Source: Siphonobacter sp. BAB-5405 (lineage in GTDB: Bacteria; Bacteroidota; Bacteroidia; Cytophagales; Spirosomataceae). Taken from it: DNA of 64,000 bases. The notes under the pieces are model-generated. The model saw only the letters and a program-made list of their open reading frames with translations. It was not told where the DNA came from and did not search any database. Location of the stretch: assembly GCF_002872335.1 (NCBI RefSeq), contig NZ_NJAG01000007.1, forward strand, positions 62,001 to 126,000, read 5' to 3'. Below are positions 52,571 through 61,071 of this stretch, in pieces. Both the position numbers and the translations under genes were made by a program. Every line of letters begins with the position of its first letter. Position 1 is the stretch's first letter.

Positions 52571-55500
52571 ACCGTTTCTTCTTGAAGTTGAAAAGATTTG
52601 CTTTCGGGATCTTCGGGATCCAGGGATACCGACTGGAAGGAGGCTTTCGCCTGTACCTGCGTGAACACACAGGGCAGAATCAACAGGGCGGCCAGGGTTG
52701 AAGCCACCAGACCTCCGATAACGGCCTGTCCCAGCGGTGAAATCTGATCACCCCCTTCACCCAGACCCGAGGCCATGGGTAACATCCCCGCCACCATGGC
52801 AATACTGGTCATCAGAATGGGACGAATCCGGCTACCCGCCGCCAGTACTACCGCCCGGTTGGCATTTCGAATGGAAAGCCGCAGGTTTTCGGCATTCGTA
52901 ACCATCAGAATGGCATTCGCCACCGACACCCCTACCGACATGATGAGGCCCATGTACGATTGCAGATTCAGCGTAGCTCCGCAGGCCAGTAGCATCAGCA
53001 AGGCTCCGGCTACTACGGCGGGTACGGCGGACAGAATTACCAGTGATAATTTCAGCGACTGATAATTCGCACTCAGCAGTAGGAAAATAATGACGATCGC
53101 CACGATCAGACCCGTTTGCAAACCACTGAGCGTATCCGTCAGCAGTTGGGTTTGTCCTTTCAGTTCAACAATCACCCCCCGGGGTGGATCACCTGCGTCT
53201 TTGATGGCCTGCTGTACGGCTTTCTGTGCTGTACCCAAATCGATTTTCTGCAAGTTGGCATTGATGGTCACCAGACGGTTCGGTCCGGCCCGGTCGTATT
53301 CACCCGGAGCGGTTTCTTCCGTAAAGCGGGCCACGTCCGAGAGTACCGGGTGCATTTCCCCGGATTTGAGTGGAATATTTCCAATCTCGTTCGAGGAAGT
53401 CATCAGGTACTCGGGAATCTGTACCTGCACCTGATACGCCAGTCCTTTCGCATCATCGAGCCAGAGGTTTTTATCCGTAAACCGGCTGGAAGACGTCGCC
53501 GCCACCATCGAGCGGGCCACCTGCGTGGAGGTTACGCCCAGTTGTCCGGCCCGCTCCCGATCCATCGTCACCCGCAGGACGGGATAGTCCAGCGGCTGGG
53601 CAATCTGCACATCCCGCAGGAAATCGATCTTTTCCATATTGGCCTTGATCCGCTGGGCAAATCGTCCGGCTTCCTTCAGGTCTTTCGCTGCCACGCTTAC
53701 TTCAATGGGCGTCGCTGATCCCTGGCTCATCATCTTGTCCGTCAGCTCAATGGGTTCGAAGGAAATGCGGGTACTCGGCAGGGCCTGGCCAATCCGGCGG
53801 CGGAGTTCCTCCTTGAGGTTGTCCATTTTTACGTGGTACTCTTCCTTCAAGGATACCTGCATCACGGCTTCGTGGGGACCGCTGTTGAAGACGAAAATGT
53901 TGGAAGTACCATAACTCGAAGGCACTGTACCGACGTAGGCCGAGGAAATTTCCACGTTTTCGGGCCCTACGGCCTCCTTAATAATATCCAGGATTTTCAG
54001 CGTTGCGGTTTCCGTCCGTTCGACCCGCGTGCCGTCCGGTATGCGAATCCGCATTTGAAACTGGTGACTATTGGCGTGCGGCAGAATGTCCGTCCCAAGC
54101 CATTGAAAGCACAACACAATCAGCCCGATACTACCCAGTAAATAGGCGGTTACGACCAGCTTGCGGCGAGCAATGAGCTTTTGTAAAAACTGCGTATACC
54201 GGTGTTTGAAGCGTTCGAAACCCGTTTTGGGTTCGTGCGTATCTTCCTCCAGGATACCGAGTCGTTCCCGTTCGTCCAAAGCCAGCGTGGGGGCTTCGTG
54301 CGAGGGATGGGATTTCAGCAGCCAGTTGGAAAGTACGGGTACGAGCGTCTGCGAAAGTAAAAACGAGGCGATCATCGCAAAACCTACCGAAAGCGAAAGT
54401 GGCAAAAACATGGACTTCGGTACCCCCGTCATCACAAAAGCCGGAGCGAATACCGCCAGAATGGCCAGCAGAATCAGAAACTCGGGGAATACAATTTCCT
54501 TACAGGCCTCCCAGATGGCCTGGGCCTTGGGTTTGCCCATTTCCAGGTGCTGGTGAATATTTTCAATGGATACCGTCGCCTGATCGACCAGAATACCTAC
54601 GGCCAGAGCCAATCCCGAAAGGGTCATCGTATTGATGGACTGCCCGAATAGATGGAGCATCATCACCGCAATCAGTACCGAAACCGGGATGGTCAGGACG
54701 ACAATGATGACACTTCGCCAGTCCCGCAGGAAGAGTAGTACCATCAAACCCGTCAGCAACGCACCGAGTACCCCTTCCGTCACCAGACTTTTCAGGGCAT
54801 TGGTTACGTAAATGGATTGATCGAATTCGTAGGAAATCTTGACGTCTTCGGGTACGGATTTCTGGATTTCGGGTAAGGCATTTTTCAAGTTCGTTACTAC
54901 CTGTAACGTCGAAGCATCTGATTTTTTCACAACCGGGATATACACCGCCCGGCGACCGTTCACAAGGGCATAACTGACCGTCACGTCGGCACCGTCTTCC
55001 ACTGTACCGATGTCCCGCACGAAGACCGTCGGACCCGAACCCGTGCGAATCGGGATGTTCAGAAAATCTTCGGGTTTCTGTACTAATGAGTTGACGGGCG
55101 TCATTACCGCCTTATCTCCCACCCGAATATTCCCGGCGGGCGAGGGCTGGTTATTGCTGACGATGGCTTTAATGACCTCTTCCGGCGTCAGCTGATAACT
55201 CTGGATGCGTTTGGGATCGACACGTACGACGATGGTCCGCTGGTTTCCACCAAAGGGTGGCGGACTCGATACGCCTTCAATCCGGGAAAACATGGGTCGC
55301 ACCCGCGAGGAGGCATAATCCTGAATTTCATTAAGGGAACGGGTCGCACTTTCAAACACGAGCTGCCCAACGGGCACCGAACTGGCATCGAAGCGAACGA
55401 CCTGCGGCGGCACCGTCCCTTCGGGCATGTAGGCCTTTGCCCGCGAGACGTTGTTGGCGACCTCCGCCGCCGCCTGAGCCATGTCCGTACCGGGATAAAA

Positions 55501-55785
55501 TTGCAATTTGATCAGCGACAAACCCTGAATGGTTTTCACATCGACGTCCTTGATACCGGATACGTACAGGAAGTGGTCCTGATACCGGGTGGCAATGAAG
55601 CCGTCCATCTGGTCAGGAGCCATACCGCCGTAGGGTTGCACGACATAAATGGTGGGCAGATCAAGATTCGGGAAAATATCGACGGGAATCGTTCGCAGGG
55701 ATAGTACCGAAAAGAACAGTAACCCTACCACGGCCACCACCACCGAAATGGGCTTCCGCAAAGCGGATCGAATGAGTTGATGCAT
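52567..55785 (-). CDS. RND efflux permease (HAE1/AcrB-like)
   Basis: A 1072-residue inner-membrane proton-driven pump with twelve helices and two large periplasmic loops. It starts with a SVVVAVVGLLFFSVLSL helix and has the DIFPNLDLPTIYVVQPYGGM porter start. In helix 4 the motif is VGILVDQATVSIENIH, keeping the first Asp of the AcrB pair but Gln instead of the second. In helix 10 it reads MSVGVSVANAILMV, with Ala where AcrB has the relay Lys. So the proton path differs from AcrB. The substrate is unknown. Coupled to the adaptor by ATGA overlap. Confidence 0.93.
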   Translation of the reverse strand: MHQLIRSALRKPISVVVAVVGLLFFSVLSLRTIPVDIFPNLDLPTIYVVQPYGGMAPDQMDGFIATRYQDHFLYVSGIKDVDVKTIQGLSLIKLQFYPGTDMAQAAAEVANNVSRAKAYMPEGTVPPQVVRFDASSVPVGQLVFESATRSLNEIQDYASSRVRPMFSRIEGVSSPPPFGGNQRTIVVRVDPKRIQSYQLTPEEVIKAIVSNNQPSPAGNIRVGDKAVMTPVNSLVQKPEDFLNIPIRTGSGPTVFVRDIGTVEDGADVTVSYALVNGRRAVYIPVVKKSDASTLQVVTNLKNALPEIQKSVPEDVKISYEFDQSIYVTNALKSLVTEGVLGALLTGLMVLLFLRDWRSVIIVVLTIPVSVLIAVMMLHLFGQSINTMTLSGLALAVGILVDQATVSIENIHQHLEMGKPKAQAIWEACKEIVFPEFLILLAILAVFAPAFVMTGVPKSMFLPLSLSVGFAMIASFLLSQTLVPVLSNWLLKSHPSHEAPTLALDERERLGILEEDTHEPKTGFERFKHRYTQFLQKLIARRKLVVTAYLLGSIGLIVLCFQWLGTDILPHANSHQFQMRIRIPDGTRVERTETATLKILDIIKEAVGPENVEISSAYVGTVPSSYGTSNIFVFNSGPHEAVMQVSLKEEYHVKMDNLKEELRRRIGQALPSTRISFEPIELTDKMMSQGSATPIEVSVAAKDLKEAGRFAQRIKANMEKIDFLRDVQIAQPLDYPVLRVTMDRERAGQLGVTSTQVARSMVAATSSSRFTDKNLWLDDAKGLAYQVQVQIPEYLMTSSNEIGNIPLKSGEMHPVLSDVARFTEETAPGEYDRAGPNRLVTINANLQKIDLGTAQKAVQQAIKDAGDPPRGVIVELKGQTQLLTDTLSGLQTGLIVAIVIIFLLLSANYQSLKLSLVILSAVPAVVAGALLMLLACGATLNLQSYMGLIMSVGVSVANAILMVTNAENLRLSIRNANRAVVLAAGSRIRPILMTSIAMVAGMLPMASGLGEGGDQISPLGQAVIGGLVASTLAALLILPCVFTQVQAKASFQSVSLDPEDPESKSFQLQEETV

Positions 55786-55791
55786 GAGCGT

Positions 55792-55880
55792 TGTGAGTTT
55801 AGCGTTTGGGGTTTAGTGTTTTTATGTTTGGGGCTTAGCGTTATCTCAACTCAAAACCCTTAACACAAAACCCAAAACTC
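55792..55880. repeat. GT-rich direct and inverted repeats
   Basis: Between the TolC stop and the pump start lie gtttggggtttag and gtttggggcttagcg (direct) and an AC-rich complement ending aaaacccaaaactca. The arms tgagttt (55794-55800) and aaactca (55874-55880) can pair. The block is low-complexity. Confidence 0.5.
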
Positions 55881-57291
55881 ATTTAGGCACTTGATTCAGA
55901 AATACCGCCAGATCACCTTCGGCGGCGGCGATGCGTAAAAGGGATCGCCAGGCATTGCTGGTGGAAACGTAGGTATCTACCTCGGCCCGGTTGAGGGTTA
56001 GGAAGGTTTGTAGTACCGTGGGCAAATCGGCGAGGCCGTTTTTGTAGCGGGCCTGAGCCTGATGGTACGCCTGTCGGGCGGCCCGTAACTGCACGGGAGC
56101 CTGTCGGGCCTGTTCAAGGGCGACGCGAAACTGCGTCTCGGATTCCCGCTGAATCCGTTGCAGGCGATTGTCCTGTTCCTGATACAGGTGCTGGAAGCGT
56201 TCGGTCTGGGCGACCTCCCCCCGGTATTCGCGTTTGAGGCGTAAGGCATTCGTCAGGTTCCAGCGGGCCGATACTCCAAAGAGGTAATTACCCACCTGAT
56301 ACTGGATGCCGTTGGACAGGTCCGTTCGGTAGACATCTCCGTCGTTTTGTACCCCTGAACCCCTCGCCCAACCCGCTCCCACCAGCGAGATCGTGGGCCA
56401 CAGCGAGCGGCTGGTGGCCGTGCTGCGGGCGGCTGCCCAGTCGATCTGGCTGCGGGAAAATCGTAAAGCCGGATGATTCCGGAATAAACTGTCACTCGCG
56501 GCGGGTGACAGGGGCAACTGGGTATAAAAAGACAGGCTATCCACCTGTAGGTTATCCTGTACCAATCCCGTCAGCTCCGAAAGCCGGAGTCGCTGTACCT
56601 GTTCCTGTTGTTGACTTTCCAGTAACAGAATGCGGGCCCGCGAAGCCTCCGCCGTCGCCAGCGAGCTATCCACGCCGGGACGCATACCCGAACGAACGCC
56701 GGAGTCGACGATCCGTTTGAAGGTCAGGGCCCGATCCAGGTTTTGTTGTTGAATGGTTACCAGTTTCTGTTGAATCAAAAGCGTTAGATAGGCATCGGTC
56801 ACCCGTACCTGATGCTGAAAGCGTTCGTTCGCGTAGTCTTCTTCGAAACGGTGAACCTCGGCATTGGCAGCCTTGATGTTCGCTTTTACGCGACCGAAAT
56901 TAATAACCCGCCACTCCGCAACGGCCGTGGTAAAACTGCCAAATACGCCTTCATAATTGTTTTCGGGACGTACCCCACCAGAAATGGCCACGGCGGTTCC
57001 TTCGTTATTGAAGACCGATCCCGTGATGCTGTTGTTGGTGGCGTAGTTGTACTGGTGCTGGAGCGTTACGATGGGGAGTCGCTCGGTCAGGGCCGCCGAC
57101 TCCCGCTGCTGGGCACTCTGAATTTCCGATTGTTTGGCTTTCAGTAGTGGATACTGCGTAACGCTTCGGTCGAGTACCTCCCGTAAGGTTTGCACCTGAC
57201 CCATACCGGGCAGGGCTCCCAGCAGACAGGCCCCGAGTAAGAACCTTCGCGGGCTTTTCCTACACAAAAAATTCAAGGGAAGAGAGTTCAT
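55879..57291 (-). CDS. TolC family outer membrane efflux protein
   Basis: A 470-residue outer-membrane channel of the RND system. A basic, hydrophobic signal (MNSLPLNFLCRKSPRRFLLG then ACLLGALPGMG) is followed by two TolC repeats of long helices (for example AESEIQSAQQRESAALTERL-like and RYKNGLADLPTVLQTFLTL). The start at 57291 or 57297 is chosen because it gives the signal peptide. It is the first gene of the operon, 93 bp ahead of the pump gene. Confidence 0.9.
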   Translation of the reverse strand: MNSLPLNFLCRKSPRRFLLGACLLGALPGMGQVQTLREVLDRSVTQYPLLKAKQSEIQSAQQRESAALTERLPIVTLQHQYNYATNNSITGSVFNNEGTAVAISGGVRPENNYEGVFGSFTTAVAEWRVINFGRVKANIKAANAEVHRFEEDYANERFQHQVRVTDAYLTLLIQQKLVTIQQQNLDRALTFKRIVDSGVRSGMRPGVDSSLATAEASRARILLLESQQQEQVQRLRLSELTGLVQDNLQVDSLSFYTQLPLSPAASDSLFRNHPALRFSRSQIDWAAARSTATSRSLWPTISLVGAGWARGSGVQNDGDVYRTDLSNGIQYQVGNYLFGVSARWNLTNALRLKREYRGEVAQTERFQHLYQEQDNRLQRIQRESETQFRVALEQARQAPVQLRAARQAYHQAQARYKNGLADLPTVLQTFLTLNRAEVDTYVSTSNAWRSLLRIAAAEGDLAVFLNQVPK

Positions 57292-57611
57292 ACGCATACA
57301 CCGACCGTTTAACGCTGCGATCGATGGTTGCAAAACAAGAAGGCAATTCTGGAAACATTTGGGAAAAGAAATCCCGGGGTTCACCAAATTTTATGAATCT
57401 ATTTCTCACCTTATACTTTAAAAAATAAGGCAATTCTTTCCAAAGGCATACGGATAGCTGCTCACTGGTGCAGCTATCCTAATCGGTACCGATACCCAGA
57501 CAGGCTCCTAGCTGCTTTTATCTTGCGTACTCAGGCAGTTTCTAACTGCCTGATGGTAGGTACAAGTATGGAAACTTACACCAGTAGCTCCCTGCCTTCA
57601 TCGAATACCCT

Positions 57612-57733
57612 AACCCCGGAGGGGGTTTAATATCAGTAGCCCCGGATGAAATGCGGGGTAATCATGGCGGAATGATCATCGCCGTTTCCATGGGTATAAC
57701 CCATGGCTAATTACATTAAACCCCTTCGGGGTT
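57612..57733. repeat. REP/BIME-like palindromic element
   Basis: The outer arms aaccccggagggggtttaat (57612-57631) and attaaaccccttcggggtt (57715-57733) are imperfect inverted repeats. Inside lie a ccccg/cgggg hairpin (57640-57658) and ccatgggt-ata-acccatgg (57688-57706). The right arm folds with a TTCG loop. The element looks like a small, non-coding mobile or REP-type unit. Comparable GC-rich palindromes are common in Bacteroidota genomes. Confidence 0.6.
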
Positions 57734-57806
57734 GCGTAATAACACTTTCCTATTCTATCCAATTTCTTGCTTCTATACCTACACATGCCAGACTCGCCAA
57801 CCCCGC

Positions 57807-57827
57807 CCCCGTATGAAATGCGGGGTA
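57807..57827. repeat. Partial copy of the repeat
   Basis: ccccgtatgaaatgcgggg plus taa repeats the inner hairpin of the element at 57640-57662, with one changed base. Confidence 0.6.
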
Positions 57828-57939
57828 ACTCACCGTATAGTTACATACCCTACGAGAAACATACCTCCATTGCCCGAAAAATCCCCTTAAACAAATTCAT
57901 TTTCAGAACGTTATGAAAGGGCAATAATCCCCTAAATAC

Positions 57940-59256
57940 ATGCCGCTGAAATCATCCGCGTATGCGTTAGCTCTGAGTGAACGTCGCTGGTTACGCTATT
58001 TTGCCTTTTTTTACCTATACGTCATGCAGGGCATTCCGGCGGGTTTCGGTTTATATACCCTGGCTAATTACCTCACTGCTCATCAGATCTCCCCGGCTGC
58101 AGTGGGAGTTTTTGCTGCAACGGTTGGCCTGCCCTGGTCTTTTCAATTCATCTGGGGACCAATTATCGATAAGTATCAGCAATCGAGCATGGGTCGGCGG
58201 CGGCCCTGGGTATTGCTCGCTCAAACTCTCGCTTTACTGGCTTCGCTGGGTTTATTGGTTGTCGACGATCCGATCCGGGAGCTATCCTCGTTGCAACTGG
58301 CCTTTTTCGTGCATAGTGTTTTCGCTTCGGTGCAGGACGCCAGCGTAGATGCTTTGGCTATTTCTGTCATTCCGGAAAACGAACGCGGTCGCCTTACTGC
58401 CGTCATGCGGGGCGGTTTCCTCGGCGGCATTTCGCTGGGTTCCGCTGGCCTGGCCGTAGTCCTGCACGCCTACGGATTTCATGCGGCCGTATGGACGCAG
58501 TCACTGGTACTTTTATCCCTAACCGTACTGACCTTTTTCATCAAAGAACGACCCGAGCAGGCGTTGTTCTCCTTGAAACAAATTCCCTTCGTACAGGCCA
58601 GTCTTCCTTCAGCCAGGGGGTTATTCCGCGAACTTTTTCGGGGTTTAACCGAAAAACGGAGCCTGCGGCTGTTTATTCCTATCCTTTTATATTATGGCTG
58701 TCAGGCAGTATTCAGCCGGGCTTATTCCGTACACCTGATTCAGCGACTGGGCTGGTCTGACGCAGACGTATCGGTTCTACAGGGTACTTTGGGCACGCTG
58801 GTCGTGATTGCTGTTGTACTCTTGGGTGGAATTATTGCCGATCGCATGGGAGCCCAGCGACTGATGGGCCGGGTCATGCTCGGGGCGGGGCTATTTTTAC
58901 TTACGTTCAATTTACTGCATATCTATTGGCACGAGCTGGCCGTGGGACGGATGGGTCTGGTGGCCCTTTCCATGATGGACCCGAGTTTCAGCGTAGCCAG
59001 TATGCCCGTACTCATGGCACTTTGCCGGAAGTCCGTGGAAGGCTCACAGTTCACCGCGTATATGGCGATGGTTAATCTTACGGACATCACCGGGGCTTAC
59101 GTATCGGGTCAGGCCCAGATGAGTATACCCGCTCCGATGCTGGGGGCTGTCTGTGGCATAATCATCCTGGTAGCGGCTTTACTCGTGTGGTTCCCTTACC
59201 CCTGGACTCGATTACAAACAAAAATTGCCAGTCCGAAGACTGGCAATGAAGTATAA
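57940..59256 (+). CDS. AmpG-like MFS transporter
   Basis: A 438-residue permease with about twelve helices. The start (FFYLYVMQGIPAGFGLYTLA) and GLPWSFQFIWGPIIDKYQ fit the AmpG/PAT branch of the MFS, whose known member imports muropeptides. Charged MGRRRPWVLLAQ in loop 2-3 is typical. It would bring in peptidoglycan fragments or another substrate, but this cannot be told from sequence. Its last codons contain the terminator of the convergent cysteine desulfurase gene. Confidence 0.82.
   Translation: MPLKSSAYALALSERRWLRYFAFFYLYVMQGIPAGFGLYTLANYLTAHQISPAAVGVFAATVGLPWSFQFIWGPIIDKYQQSSMGRRRPWVLLAQTLALLASLGLLVVDDPIRELSSLQLAFFVHSVFASVQDASVDALAISVIPENERGRLTAVMRGGFLGGISLGSAGLAVVLHAYGFHAAVWTQSLVLLSLTVLTFFIKERPEQALFSLKQIPFVQASLPSARGLFRELFRGLTEKRSLRLFIPILLYYGCQAVFSRAYSVHLIQRLGWSDADVSVLQGTLGTLVVIAVVLLGGIIADRMGAQRLMGRVMLGAGLFLLTFNLLHIYWHELAVGRMGLVALSMMDPSFSVASMPVLMALCRKSVEGSQFTAYMAMVNLTDITGAYVSGQAQMSIPAPMLGAVCGIIILVAALLVWFPYPWTRLQTKIASPKTGNEV
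59225..59246 (-). terminator. Terminator of the cysteine desulfurase gene, inside the MFS coding end
   Basis: An 8-bp stem (ttgccagt / actggcaa) closing a cTTCGg tetraloop on the minus strand, followed by TTTTTG. It lies 26 bp past the desulfurase stop and overlaps the last codons of the convergent MFS gene. Confidence 0.8.
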
Positions 59257-59272
59257 GGTCAATTGAGCTTAC

Positions 59273-60421
59273 TTAGCTTACCCGTTCCGCACCAGCAATG
59301 ACCGTGAGTTTTTCCACGACGGTATCAATTTCCTCCCGGGTATTATATTTCGAGAACGAAAAGCGGGCCGAAGGACGTGAAGGGTCGGCTTTAAGAGCCG
59401 TCAGCACGTGTGAACCTACGTCTGAACCGCTACTACAGGCGGAACCACCCGACGCAGAAATACCTTCAATATCGAGATTGAACAACAGCATTTCGCTATC
59501 GGCAGTTGGCGGGAAACTTACGTTCAGCACCGTATACAAGCTCTGTGCCGAGTTCTCCGGATCACCGTTGAAACGTATGTCGGGGATGGCCTCTTTCAGC
59601 CGTTCGATCATGTACGATTTCAACCCCTGCACATGTTGCTGGTGTTCGCTCATTTCGGCATACGCCAGCTCCAGGGCTTTCGCTAGTCCGGCAATGCCGT
59701 AGACGTTTTCCGTTCCACCCCGCATGTTACGTTCCTGGGCTCCCCCGTGAATGAAAGGAGGAATCCGGGTGCCGCTTTGCAGGTACATGAATCCAACGCC
59801 CTTGGGTCCGTGGAATTTATGGGCCGCTCCCACGATAAAGTTCGTCTTCAGGCGTTGCAGATCGTGCACGTAATGGCCCATCGTTTGTACCGTATCCGAA
59901 TGGAACAGGGCTCCGTACGCCGTCGCCAGTTCGCCTACCCGATCCAGATCCAGCAGGTTCCCCACTTCGTTGTTACCGTGCATGAGTGAAATCAGGCTGG
60001 TGGAGTTCTCTTTCAGCAACGCTTCCAGATGATCGTAGTCCACGTAACCTTTGGCATCCAGCTCCACGAAAGAAACCTTCGCGAGTCCTTTTTTCTGTAA
60101 ATCTTCCGCCGTATGCAGCACCGCGTGATGCTCAATCTTAGACGTGATGATATGTTTGATTCCTTTGGCAAGAACCGTATTCTGGATAATGGTATTGTCG
60201 GCTTCCGTTCCTCCCGAGGTGAAAAAAATCTCCGAAGGCGAGGTGTTCAGCAGCTCGGCCACCTTTTTCCGGGCCTTTTCAATCGCTGAACGTACCACGC
60301 GGCCATGACCGTGGATGGACGAAGGGTTACCAAATTGCTCCCGCATCAGGGGAAGCATCTCTTCCAGTACCAGCGGGTCCAGAGGAGTAGTCGCCGCATT
60401 ATCCAGATAAATTCTTTTCAT
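59273..60421 (-). CDS. Cysteine desulfurase (IscS/NifS family)
   Basis: A 382-residue PLP enzyme that takes sulfur from cysteine for Fe-S clusters and tRNA thiolation. It opens MKRIYLDNAATTPLDPLVLE, has the PLP Lys in AAHKFHGPKGVGFMYL and the persulfide Cys in SASGGSACSSGSDVGSH. Length and order match group I (IscS/NifS). The ATG at 60421 is chosen because the family start lies there; the open frame runs 27 codons further up without homology. No IscU or IscA follows. Confidence 0.93.
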   Translation of the reverse strand: MKRIYLDNAATTPLDPLVLEEMLPLMREQFGNPSSIHGHGRVVRSAIEKARKKVAELLNTSPSEIFFTSGGTEADNTIIQNTVLAKGIKHIITSKIEHHAVLHTAEDLQKKGLAKVSFVELDAKGYVDYDHLEALLKENSTSLISLMHGNNEVGNLLDLDRVGELATAYGALFHSDTVQTMGHYVHDLQRLKTNFIVGAAHKFHGPKGVGFMYLQSGTRIPPFIHGGAQERNMRGGTENVYGIAGLAKALELAYAEMSEHQQHVQGLKSYMIERLKEAIPDIRFNGDPENSAQSLYTVLNVSFPPTADSEMLLFNLDIEGISASGGSACSSGSDVGSHVLTALKADPSRPSARFSFSKYNTREEIDTVVEKLTVIAGAERVS

Positions 60422-60479
60422 AATTGGGGATGCTAGTAAGCGTATAACCTGAGAAGAAAGAAGTTTGCTGATTAATTGG

Positions 60480-60487
60480 CAAAGATA
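60480..60487 (-). promoter_or_regulatory. Candidate -7 box for the cysteine desulfurase gene
   Basis: The minus strand reads TATCTTTG, an exact match, 59 bp before the start codon. No clear -33 element. Confidence 0.45.
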
Positions 60488-61071
60488 ACAGCAATCCCGC
60501 ATTTACGGTTCATGGGAGGGCGGTCTTACGCGAGCAGGACTGCTCCAATTGGATGTGGCTTCTGTCCATCGTATAGCTATCAAAGTTCCTAAGTTTCCTA
60601 CAAGGATCGCTTCGTATAGCCCATCACGTAATTGTCAATTCTTTGGCTCTAGCCAGTTTCAACGTATACTTAAGACCAATTTAGAGCCTGTCGGCCAATT
60701 TTAATTGGCAATATGTCTTCTCCGCAAATATTTAGCGGTTCTATTTTGAGTAAAAGTGGCTAATTCATTGGAAATAATAAGACAATTTAGATTCTATAAA
60801 AATAAGGGGAGTTGTTCTTTTTAAAAGAGCTGTATGGAAATAGTACAATCTTACCATAAACAAAAACTTAATGATTATTTAACATTACGAAAATTGATTT
60901 ATTTAAATATTAAAATGAGCATTTCCTATAAATCAATACATTATTGTTATAATTTAAATCCAAATCAAAAAAGCAAGACTTGAAAAAAGACAAAAACATG
61001 TGTTTCTTTGTATTGAATTTTACATAGCATACCCTGTAAAAAGTTCAATTTAATCAAATTCCAAATTTCTT
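60488..61071. other. Intergenic region upstream of the TonB receptor
   Basis: About 580 bp. The first half has mixed composition with no gene. 60770-61071 is very AT-rich with many A and T runs, as often found before strongly expressed outer-membrane receptor genes. No repeat or RNA gene was recognised. Confidence 0.5.
60980..61010 (+). promoter_or_regulatory. Candidate promoter of the TonB receptor
   Basis: TTG at 60980-60982 and TTTCTTTG at 61003-61010 resemble the -33 and -7 elements (one mismatch in the -7 box). It lies about 60 bp before the start codon. Confidence 0.3.

Larger units (their letters stand above)
57298..57939. other. Intergenic region with repeat block
   Basis: About 640 bp between divergent TolC and MFS genes. 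57300-57610 has nothing clear. 57612-57733 carries a REP/BIME-like element and 57807-57827 a partial copy, listed separately. The rest is AT-rich and presumably promoter. Confidence 0.6.
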
